64,000 nucleotides of DNA, from NCBI GenBank assembly GCA_018466975.1, contig CM031554.1, forward strand, positions 62,001-126,000, in the 5' to 3' direction. The translations under genes and the position numbers were made by a program. Below, piece after piece: positions 54,769 through 64,000 of the stretch. How positions within the stretch are numbered: the stretch's first letter is position 1; every line of letters begins with the position of its first letter. This DNA is from Sparassis latifolia. Taxonomy: Eukaryota > Basidiomycota > Agaricomycetes > Polyporales > Sparassidaceae. Below the pieces are notes generated by a model that saw only the letters and a program-made list of their open reading frames with translations, did no database searches and was not told where the DNA came from.

Positions 54769-55143
54769 ATGCTTCGACAGCACTCCCCTCACGAATGGCT
54801 TGCATATGCTCGAATTTGCTCGAAGTTAACATCACCTGGACTGAGCCGTCGAATCATTCGTACATACTTGACTAGACCCCTTGTCGCCGTCGTTTCTTCG
54901 TCGTCCTCACCCTCATCCACCTCTAGCAGTGCATCACCGAGTTCAACACCTGTCAGCACCATTGTCGGAGGGGTATGTGGGATCGCAGGCATCGCGGTAA
55001 TCCTTGTGGTACTATCGTTTCGCTATTCGGGCCGCGCGGCGAGCGCGATGACAGCTATCATTCTCCCGGAACAATATACCCCTACACTGCCGAGGACGAC
55101 AAATACGACGCGTGTTCTCTTGTGCTGTTATACACAGACATAA
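54769..55143 (+). pseudogene. Fragment of a Ser-rich single-pass membrane protein
   Basis: The frame contains a Ser/Thr run (SSSSSPSSTSSSASPSSTPV) directly followed by a membrane segment STIVGGVCGIAGIAVILVVL and a basic residue, the layout of the genes at 36301 and 56530. No ectodomain precedes it and the tail stops soon after, without a PPxY end. Probably a remnant of a third family member. Confidence 0.45.
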
Positions 55144-56529
55144 ACACATAGAGAAGTCTACTGTGTTCTCCACGAAAAGCGGCGTGTCCCGTATCTCCAC
55201 TGGCCTCGGCTCAGGCGCGCAAATGGCGCAGGGCGCATAATCTTGTCCGACAGACTCTCTATCCGTCATGTAGCAGCAACCATTCGTCCCCGCTCGTCCC
55301 CGCTCCGCTACTCACGGAGGTGAGGCTATCCTCACTTTCTGTCGGATCATTCATCTTCGACTTACCCAGTTCAATCCGCCATTGTGCTGTCCTCTTCCCC
55401 AACCCCTTCCAGCAACGAGAACCTCCAAAGCGTATCCATGTCAACTGCTTGGGCTACCGCTTGGGACGCTACCAGCTTCAATCTGTACCACGTTACTGAT
55501 CTTGAACGCCACAGCGGACCAGGCAGACAAGTACTCTGCCGCGCGGTGGGGCGCCGGACGTCAACGCGTCGCCGTCATTGAAATGTGAGCTAAGCTGTGG
55601 CGTACTACCTGTAGGGAAATGGCCGTGCGATCGCATTCCCGTTGTGGCGTGGCTCGTTCTTCTGCTGACTTCCCCCGCAAGCGGAGCTGGAACCATAGGT
55701 GGAAGTGGTACGGCTGTGCACTTCGGTCGTCATATTGCCGCAACTCCAAGACATATTCAGGCTCTGGGAGATATCGCACGTCTCCAACGAAGCTCAAATC
55801 TTTTTACGTGCACCATATGCAACATACCAAAATGTACGCAGAATCTATTTTCGCACATCTTTCGCAATTGGGAAACGGAATTACCATGCGCACGAGCTGG
55901 CAGTTCCCATCGAATCGACGTCCATCTGTCACTGCCGGTTTCACCTATGCCAACCATATGAGCGCCAGCCCCGCAGCCATCCATCCAACTGTGTCGTGAC
56001 CACGTCGTCTTTCATTCTTGCGATATTTATCTTTCTCCAGGCGATTTGTCTATTATCGCAACGTGAAGTCTGACGATTGAAGCAAAAGTCCACCATAGTC
56101 GCTCTTCAGCAGGACCCGGGAAATATTGATAATGAGCATATAGCATATCTATGTTTAAACTGGCATCGAAGATGTCCCTTCAACCCTGGAACATTTGCTT
56201 CCATTGGCGTAGGGCTATGCACAAAAGCGGGTGCATCGCTACAATCGGTATGTTGACTCCCTTTCCAAAGCTTCTCAGACTGATCTTCCCCACATTCGAC
56301 TTTACCATCTGCCGCCGCAAATGAAAGACCTTACGCAGTCCCAATGAGCGTGTACAGCCGCTGGTCGAATGATAATTGCGATGACAAGCAGCGACAGCCG
56401 GTAGCTGCGCAAATATTACTCCGGTCTTACGGGCGTATCTCAACCGCGTGCTCATGACATTATCTCTTACTATTTCGTGAGATCCCCTTTGTCTCTTACC
56501 CCCATTTGATTTGCGCAGCCCCGACCACG
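55144..56529. other. Unassigned DNA between two membrane-protein genes
   Basis: Frames at 55382-55588 (AWATAWDATSFNLYHVTDLE) and 55699-56073 look partly protein-like but carry no family I know. The end of the latter, FILAIFIFLQAICLL, is hydrophobic. No complete gene model found. Confidence 0.35.
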
Positions 56530-57895
56530 ATGTCGACCTCGTACAATGTTACGGTGGACTCTGCGAACACTGCTCGGATAATCTACACTCCAGAGAGCTC
56601 CTGGATTCTAAACTACTACTACAATACTTCTGCACAGGGGATCTACGACGGGACGTTAACATCGACATCGAACGCGGCGAACGTGCAATTCGACTTCGTC
56701 GGTGAGTCTGCCGGCGTCCACCACCGTGCTCGCTGATTTGCGATATACTTACCCGGCAGGTACACGAGTGCTAGTTTTTGGTTCGGTCGGGAACGAGTCC
56801 AACCCCAGCACATCGCCGTTCTCTAGCTACACGGTCGATGGCACTCCGCTCGATGAATTTCAGGGCGTCTTGCCCCCGAACCAGACGCAGCAGAACGACG
56901 TCCAGTTCTTCGACAGCGGCATGCTCTTAAATGGCTCGCATACTCTAACGATCAATGTCACCTGGGAAGTGACATCGAGCAACACGTACATGCTGGACTA
57001 CATTGTATACAGCATGCTGGATCCTAACGCACCTGCAGTTGTATCTTCCACCTCTGCTTCGGGTGCGACGAGCGCCGGTTCGACCTCGGTTTCTCCGAGC
57101 CCGACGTCAACAGAATTATTCAAAAATTCGTCGATGTCAGTCGGTGCCAAGGCCGGGAGCGTCATCGGCGGCCTTGCAGTGCTAGCAGCGCTGGTCATCG
57201 CGTTATGCTTCTACAGACGGAAACGTGCCACGCGCGATGATGCGGACACCCTGCCGAGCCCCATGCACTTTGACGACCCATTCGGCCCCTGGAACAGCAC
57301 CGACAGTGAGCATATCTCCTCACCCTCTGCCTGAAAATTGACTTATGACCTCTTCGCAGATGTCCCTGACGGTGCAAAATACCGCAACGGGATCCCATAC
57401 GGACCTGGAGCAGAGATGGCTCAGGACGCGTCCTTCCTTATCGCCGACCGCACCTCCCGCACCTCCCTCGTGGCGTGGCCGCCCTCTGGCGAGCTCTCGC
57501 TGCTCACCACGACGTCCCGCAGGTCCATGCCCCGTCCCGACAGCTCACTTACGCCACATGCTGCGCCCACCCCTTCCTCCCCGTCCACGTCCTCACTCGC
57601 ACATGCTGTGCGCCCACTACCCACGCCCACATCCATCCGTTTCCCTGCCGCCGCGAGCTCTACTTCGCTTACGACATCGGCGCTGGCCTCCGGGACAGTG
57701 ATGACGACTTTGACAGCAGACGATCCGTTCGCTAGCGACGCGTCTCTTCTCCCCTCGCCCGCCCGCATCCCGCCACCCTCCCCAGAACTGCATCGCGACT
57801 CAGGTATACGCTTCGAGCCCGGCGTCGCGTGGCCGGCCAAGGCAATCGAGGAGGTCGAGGCGGTCGAGGCGCCACCGGTGTATACCAGAGCTTGA
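56530..57895 (+). CDS. Single-pass membrane protein with ectodomain, 417 aa
   Basis: Three exons, 56530-56701, 56760-57305 and 57360-57895, with introns of 58 and 54 nt; the frame is intact. Residues 1-165 form a compact ectodomain (YNVTVDSANTARIIYTPESSW, GTRVLVFGSVGNES, LLNGSHTLTINVTWEV) with several N-glycosylation sites. I take it for a beta-sandwich of the kind common in Agaricomycete surface proteins. A Ser/Thr linker follows, then a membrane segment (GSVIGGLAVLAALVIALCFY), a basic stop (RRKR) and a long Ser/Pro-rich cytoplasmic tail ending APPVYTRA, a PPxY-type motif. No signal peptide is visible, so a first exon may be missing upstream. Function unknown; possibly a cell-surface sensor or adhesion protein. 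Confidence 0.8.
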
Positions 57896-58842
57896 GCGAG
57901 TCTGTTCTGTGCTGGTTGTGTTCATTCTCCTGGAACCACTGCGCGTGCACTCCTCGGTTTGGGCTTGCCCGGGGCCCTTCGGAGAGTCGCGGTGTTCGAG
58001 CGTTCAAGCGGAAGATTTGCAACGGTACCCAATCACAGTTCAGACGGACAGTTGTACTCTTGTCGCGAGGCCGAGTCCATGTGCATGTTCCTTCTTGACG
58101 GTTCTTTCTTGCCAGATGATAGATAATGCTGGGGATGTCCCGCGTCATGATATTGCCTGCGGATCCCCCGAGAAGTGTACGCTGCCCTCTCTCGAGCATC
58201 TGGATGACGGATTCCATTGCCGGGCTATGTACGTATGCTGGAAAAGTATACCCTATTTAATCTATACCGGACAGGCCGCTTTTCTTTATTCCAACGTTAG
58301 TGTGAGATTGTTCTTGCCACCATTACACTAAGAGAGATGAAGAAAGGCAAGCCGCTTCAACACCTCTCTCGCTCCTCTCCTCTCGTTTGAGTAATACTTT
58401 GACCACTGCAATAGGCTTGAATTTGAGCAGAAGTCGGATTATGCCTTACTGCGGAACATCTTCCGAGAGAGGATGCGTAACGAGGGCTAGAGGAGTATGA
58501 CTGGAACTTTGATTGGCTCGGTGGGTCATCATTAGAAAAGGGCACACTAATTCCGGCAGAGTACAAGGCGGTGAGAAGCTCGTTGCACAATTGTCATATC
58601 TGATTCTCTGATTCTCTTATGTGGATGACATCTTCATACGAGTTCGAAATACATGCCGGTCAGTTAGTCGACTCCGAAGGGTCACTGATACTCGTTGTTA
58701 GCTAGTAGTATATACTTACTAATGTCGAGAACTTGAAGCTTGGGCAAATTAAAGTTTCGGATGGAACATGAGCAAAAATTATGGGATAAACCATGTCGTT
58801 GCCATACTTTCCGGAACCGATCCTAGGTGACGCGGTCACCTG
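57896..58842. other. Intergenic, nothing recognised
   Basis: Open frames antisense to the gene end (57732-58217) are not supported. Includes the presumed promoter of the CCCH gene at 58843. Confidence 0.4.
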
Positions 58843-59584
58843 ATGTTAGTGCTACGTCACTGGAAAGGCCGACAGAAGTCTTGCCGCTTCCCAACCACTT
58901 GTCCCCCAAAATCAAGAGACTCAGAGTTGTTCGACTCTATGTATAGCCAGCCGAGCAAGGTTCCATGCAAATTCCACAACCACCAAGGTTGTAGAAGCGG
59001 TACCCGGTGCCCCTATAAACATACGCTTGACGAAAGGAGTGTGAGAGACAACATGTGAGCTTCCCACTTTATCATTCTTTTGCTGCTTAATATCCTTATC
59101 CTCAGCGGGCGTAATGTATGCAAAATGTGGCTTCTGGACGCATGCTCGCATCCCAACTCCTGCTATTACGCGCACGACAGAACTTTCCTTCCCAGACAGG
59201 GGTGGTGGGCAGACCGGCAGCATCTCGAAGAGATGCGCCAGTACGCTCAAGAGCTCCAATATCGCGGTATGCGTCAGAAGGATATCGAGAGGGCCGTAGA
59301 TGCGCGTTGGCCTGGCTGGGCCGTCATCCAGGACGAGTACATTGATGATTACGATGTGGATGATGTACTCGACGATGCGTTTGACGATGCGCTCATGGAG
59401 GAGCGGGCAGAAAATTTTGGCTTTACACAGGGAGAAATGGAGGACCTTCTGTGCCAGGGTGTGAAACCGTGGGATGATGATGCTTGGGTGAGTTCAGCTA
59501 TCGATGTTTGAAACCGGAATGTAGTTGAACTGAGTGCATCAAATGGCAAATTAGGATGTTCTGGGTGCATTGCGGGATATGTAA
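58843..59584 (+). CDS. Short CCCH zinc-finger protein, 207 aa
   Basis: Exons 58843-59054, 59106-59487 and 59555-59584; introns of 51 and 67 nt; the frame is intact. Two CCCH fingers: CKFHNHQGCRSGTRCPYKH (C-x7-C-x5-C-x3-H) and CKMWLLDACSHPNSCYYAH (same spacing), as in RNA-binding proteins of the makorin or tristetraprolin style. A helical segment follows, then an acidic stretch and a conserved end (LLCQGVKPWDDDAW) completed by a 30-nt last exon. It matches only the C-terminal third of the 875-aa gene at 60662-63623, without the GATase-like and TPR parts. An ATG at 58938 is an alternative start. Likely a truncated but possibly functional paralogue. Confidence 0.75.
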
Positions 59585-60661
59585 GGATACTACGCTATCA
59601 GAAACATCATTCGCTGTCATTTGTTGTTATAATTGTGCCCTATTGATTTTCTTGTGAGTTATCCTTCTAGTATCCTACAAGGATGCATGCCCTCGAAGTC
59701 CAGATAACTCATATGCACTGTAGAATGTGACATTGAGTCTTCCCCGTCAAGCAACACCCATATCATTCAGTGCAGTCTTTATGTGACTCTTCTCGGAAAC
59801 CACACTGTAATTGATGCCTTCTACGGGTGTGCTAGATTCCTCAGGAGATATCTGAACCACCCTCAACCGAAGGAATTCCTACTTTTCTCTCGTCAAGAAT
59901 GGCTTACCCCTCGCGTTTCAGTCCAATATCTCTCGGACTGTTTTCAAATTGCTCAAACTCGTTCAGACTTCGAGACTACAATTCCAATCTACGAGTCCCT
60001 TTTGTGTCAGCACCTGAATACGTCGTCATTGGCGTTGAAAACATTTGCCGCTGTGATAGAATTGAATACAGTCTGCCCGGTAAGGGATTGGACCGCCACC
60101 GACCACGTAGGAGTTTATGTATGCCAACTTATGATCGGTCGTCTTGCAGTCAGTTGTTGTTACATAATCTTCCTGTTTTACATTGTCAGTGGAGAGCGGC
60201 GATGACGAAATGGAGTGGCGGAGCGGCGCAGTGACGCCGCAGTGGCGGTGGCGGAGGAGTATATAACTACAGTCTTAGTGTATGAAAGCTGGAGATCTCG
60301 CCGTGGAAAGGTTCAGGATACGATTCCCACTGTTAATTCTGAGACTTCCTTGTGTTCTGCCACTGCCACCCGATCACGATCACGTGATACGGGCATCGCC
60401 ACCGCCAGCTCGCGAACGCCGTGCAGCTTCGTTGTTTGACTTTGCGCGAAGGTGGCCATTCCGCGTGGTTTCCTTTTCTTATACAGATTTTCACCTTTGC
60501 CTGCTATTTCGTTTTACATCAAGTAACGAGGGCAAAACTTGCCACCAGTTGCGGAGCATTTTGCAGTCATTCTACAGTTTGAGAGGTAACTACACATATA
60601 ATATCTGGGGCGTGTCAGCTTACTAGTCACTCAGACTCACTCTAGCTGTTCATATTAGCGG
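59585..60661. other. Intergenic, no gene recognised
   Basis: A 140-codon plus frame (59783-60205) is open but has no domain and no splice context. Short duplicated GTGGCGGAGCGGCG/GTGGCGGTGGCGGAGG words lie near 60215-60257. Confidence 0.4.
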
Positions 60662-63623
60662 ATGATGGCTGATCCACAGATATGCATTTTACTCCTTTCT
60701 TTGGGCGAGCTTAGGGAAGTGGATGGACACCTCCTGTCTTCCCTGCGAGCCAAAGCATATGTCGAAGAAGTAACTTGGGATACCGATGCCCTAGAACGTC
60801 TCACTGTGCCTTCTAAGTTCAAGGCCGTCATTGTTACAGATGCAGCGGTCACTGTACATGGCAAGGTACTCGCGAGGCTTGTGGAGCATGCTGGCTCTGG
60901 CGGCGTTGTCGTGTTCGCATGTCGCTTTAGCTCCTTCAGTGGTCGGCTAGATATGAACGCTATGTGGAAGTACGTGTGGAGCCTTCCGTGGACCTCGGCG
61001 TCGTACTGTCGAACTACCTTCACTCTGAACACTTCTGTGGCAGGCATGGACCTGGCCGACTTGGCGCATGCATACAGCATGAAAGCGGTCCAACTAGACC
61101 ACGTTCCTTCAAACGCTGCTCTGTATCTCCGCGCTTCTGAGTCTAGCATCGAATCCCATGTGTTTGCCTCTGATCCTGTCCAGAATTCGACTGAAACTCC
61201 TGTTGCTTTTACGTCCTTTGGGAGTGGCCGTGTCGGCTATGTTGGAGATGTCAATTATGAGCAAGAATCTTTGGCAGTTATCCTTGCAATGTGTCTCTCC
61301 GAAACAGTGTCTCAAAATCAGAATGCTACCGGAGTAAGTGATCCTGCTCGCTGCCACGAGACAACCCATAACATGATGCTTCTATTTAGCTAAACCCGCG
61401 AAGTGTGAATGGAAAACCAATTATACTTATGCTCTCGCTTGAGAAAGAATCCTGGTTCGAGGAGTCCTATTCACAGCTGTACTCAGCTTTGACTAAGAAC
61501 GCCATGCTTCACGAAGCGCAGACTGTCCGCTCAGCCACTCTCCTCCTATACCCCTCCGCTCCTCCGCTGCCCTCTGCTGTCCTTATCACTGATGCAGCCA
61601 TCACGTCGTCTGCCTATCTTAGCCTTCAATACCGACTCATCGAGTATGCAAAGGCTGGGGGACGCGTTATCCTTGGCTGCGAGTTCAGCAATCATCTCCA
61701 ACTAGGCAGTGCTGCTTCCTTTTTCGCGCGATGGGGCTTAACATGGGACGCAGGCGTGTACTACCGCACGACGTTCTCCGTCAATCCAGCTGGCATACCT
61801 GCCCCTCTTTCCGGCACCGCACTCTTCGCCGAGTACAGTATGAAGGCGCTGCATGTTAAGAACATATCACGGGAAACGGCTGTGTACATTCCCACTATAC
61901 AGTCGCACATCGAGTCTCACGTATTTCCTGCCACTCCGATCACCGGCGCTCAACTGGAGCAGAGTCCGGCGATGTTCGTGCGTATCGGAGATGGGTACCT
62001 TGGATATGTTGGAGATGTAAACGGGGAGCAGCAGACTATCCGTCTGCTTTTGGAAATGTGCGACGTCCAGGTAAAACCTGGTGATTTGGGCACAAGGGAT
62101 CATGTTACAGGAATAAGGATGGAGCCTGACAGGACGATGGACGCCATGCATGAGCAACAGGCCGAGCTTCCTCTGCCTGTTTTCCAGGAACGGCATGGAG
62201 GGCATTCGCGAGCCGCAGAGGCTGCACGATCTACAGAGCCTGTACAGCCGCCACAGTCTGTACGACCTGTGCGAACTGCACGTCCTAGGGATTCAGAAGT
62301 GGCTACATGGGCAGCCAAACGTTTGGCCCATTCAAACCAGCAGCGGGCCATCGCAGAGCGGTTGAAAGAAGAGGTGACTTTACTCGATAGAGGCAGTACG
62401 TGTAGAAACTGACATGACGCTGTGACAGGGTAACAACTTCTTCAGGGCCCAGGAATGGGCTGGGGCTGCAGATAAATACCGTGCAGCTGCATTTGCCCAT
62501 GGCCCACGGCCTGTGTATATGACTAATCTTGCTGCGGCGTTACTGAAGCTCGAGCAGTGGGTATCTTCCTTTGTCCGAGTGTTTGCGATGCGAGACTAAT
62601 TTAATCTCAGATGGGTTGAAGCTGAGAGTGCAGCGGACAGAGCACTACGGTACGAACCCAAGAATATCAAGGCTCGTTTTCGCAGGGGCGTAGCACGCAA
62701 GGAACGTGAAGAATATGCAGATGCTATTCGAGGTCTGTGATATGCCACGTGCTGAATACCCAGTCACTGAGATCGCTGACCACGATTCAGACTTCTACAG
62801 CGTACTTAGGTTGGACCCAAACAACAGCGAAGCACACGCAGAACTCACGGAAACGCTCGCTCTTTCCGCCATCGATCATGAAGATCCTCTCAATGGCGAT
62901 GTCGATGACATGCGTTCTGAGGACAGGGATGCATACTCGGACATCATCACCGAGTCAGACTCACCGGAATTCACCATGATGGGACCAGGCTACAAGTGCC
63001 CGTGCAAGTTCTACAACAATCAAGGCTGCAGGAAGGGGATGCAGTGCTTATTCAAGCATGCCCCAGATGAGAGGAGCGTCAGGGATGAACTGTATGTGCT
63101 ATGTAGACTTCTGACGGTTTATTATCGCTCATTACGTATCTGAAAGTGGCCGTAATGTGTGCAAAATGTGGTTGCTGAATGCATGTCCGCGAAGTACATG
63201 CTACTATGCGCACGACAAGACGTACCTCCCGGTGCGAGGTTGGTGGACACACGAGCAGCGTCTCACAGAAATGCGCAGCTATGCACAAGACCTCGTGACT
63301 TTGAATTGGGGTCTGAGCCCGAAGGAAGTCGAGAAGATGGTTAACATGCGTTGGCCTAGCTGGCGGCTGGATATGTGGGCCCTAGTGGAGTCGTATCGGG
63401 ACGATTACGATCCAGAGGAGGACCTTTCTGACGAAGAAGCATTGATAGAGGAACGGATGGAAAATTTTGGTTTCACTGGGGATGATTTACAAGAGTTACT
63501 GTGCCAAGGAGTGAAGCCATGGGATGACGATGCTTGGGTGAGTGCTACGTAGACCTTCTTGAGGTGGAATTGACATCCCTCGGTTTTATACAGGATGTTT
63601 TGGATGCATTGCAAAACATGTAG
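60662..63623 (+). CDS. GATase-like / TPR / CCCH fusion protein, 875 aa
   Basis: Seven exons: 60662-61333, 61390-62373, 62429-62556, 62611-62732, 62791-63091, 63147-63537 and 63594-63623; introns of 54-58 nt; total length a multiple of three. Residues 1-224 (exactly exon 1) and about 230-450 are two copies of one alpha/beta domain: ILLLSLGELREVDG / ILMLSLEKESWFEE, VIVTDAAVT / VLITDAAIT, CRTTFTLNTS / YRTTFSVNPA, IESHVF and VGYVGDVN / LGYVGDVN. I read it as a class I glutamine amidotransferase-like fold; no catalytic Cys is evident, so it may be a binding module. Residues 553-690 are TPR-like (AQEWAGAADKYRAAA, DRALRYEPKNIKARFRRGVA, VLRLDPNNSEAHAEL). Two CCCH fingers follow at about 705-725 (C-x7-C-x5-C-x3-H) and 741-759 (C-x7-C-x4-C-x3-H), then the shared end PWDDDAW. 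Probably an RNA-binding scaffold; the role is unknown. Confidence 0.85.
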
Positions 63624-64000
63624 TTTCTCTGTGTGCCGTTGGATTCACTGATATTCTTTGGTTATACTTACGCATGCAAGTTGCTGTTGAATTGAAACTG
63701 AAACATGCAGGATTCATTCTAGCGAGACTGTCATGCACGGCTAAACACCAGCGGAGACTAGTGCTCTCCAGGGAATAGTGTGACATCTCAAAGTCATCGT
63801 CGTGACCATGCAGCACTCTGAGTCGTAAGTCGTGCAACGCGTCGCGATCACGTGTTTCCCATAGCTTCCGTTAGTCGTGGGCAGAACTCCCGAGGTCCAT
63901 ATCTGCCGGCAGAACCGGCAGAACAGCAATTGCCAGGGGTGGCAAAATTTGGCAAAACTCCGAATCATTTCAGCATAAGTTGGTACTGCATATTGAGTGC
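63624..64000. other. 3' flank, nothing recognised
   Basis: No gene seen. A GGCAGAACCGGCAGAACAG and GGCAAAATTTGGCAAAACTC pair of local duplications lies near 63906-63960. Confidence 0.4.

Noticed and set aside
57421..58217. Open frames antisense to the 56530-57895 gene
   Set aside because: They mirror the Ser/Pro-rich codon usage of the sense frame and have no independent features.

Overview
This is a piece of a filamentous basidiomycete genome, most likely an Agaricomycete. The evidence is eukaryotic: genes broken by 49-72 nt introns with GT donors, CTNAC-like branch sites and YAG acceptors, and gene families I associate with mushroom-forming fungi. These families are a Crypton-type tyrosine recombinase with a GCR1_C-like tail, Crinkler-like P-loop NTPases, a Mug135-like small protein, Ser/Thr-rich single-pass membrane proteins ending in a PPxY-type motif, and a GATase-like/TPR/CCCH fusion protein. 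No rRNA, tRNA or CRISPR array was recognised. Most of the window is repeat-rich accessory DNA; probably intact genes cover only about an eighth of it.

Layout. 0-3 kb: two convergent, unrecognised gene fragments. 3.3-9 kb: very GC- and CpG-rich DNA made of old repeats (modules S, X, D and H below) plus a first remnant of an HNH-like gene. 9-12.3 kb: another repeat-X copy and a second HNH-like remnant. 12.3-20.5 kb: three blocks of one degenerate minisatellite. Between them lie an apparently intact 8-exon gene (495 aa), remnants of a ubiquitin-like gene and of a CLC chloride channel, and a Crypton whose five catalytic positions are all readable but whose frame is broken. 20.9-22.6 kb: a third HNH-like copy (minus strand) and a 401-bp MITE with a 7-bp target duplication. 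24.7-31.3 kb: two direct copies of a Crinkler-like NTPase gene, 4.8 kb apart, each with its own lesions. 32-42 kb: repeats Y, X, S, H and Z, and an intact single-pass membrane protein gene.

43.6-52 kb: AT-richer, CpG-depleted relic DNA. It starts with an 829-bp element with 18-bp inverted ends and an 8-bp target duplication, contains minisatellites and CpG-poor copies of the same repeats seen elsewhere, and ends at a Mug135-like gene. 54.7-64 kb is the best-preserved gene region: a second Ser/Thr-rich membrane protein (417 aa), a short CCCH zinc-finger gene (207 aa), and a full-length 875-aa paralogue with two tandem GATase-like domains, TPRs and two CCCH fingers.

No pathway ties these genes together. 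What connects the window is genome dynamics: repeated copying, frame decay, and strong CpG differences between copies of the same repeat. All intron/exon models were made by eye and need RNA support.
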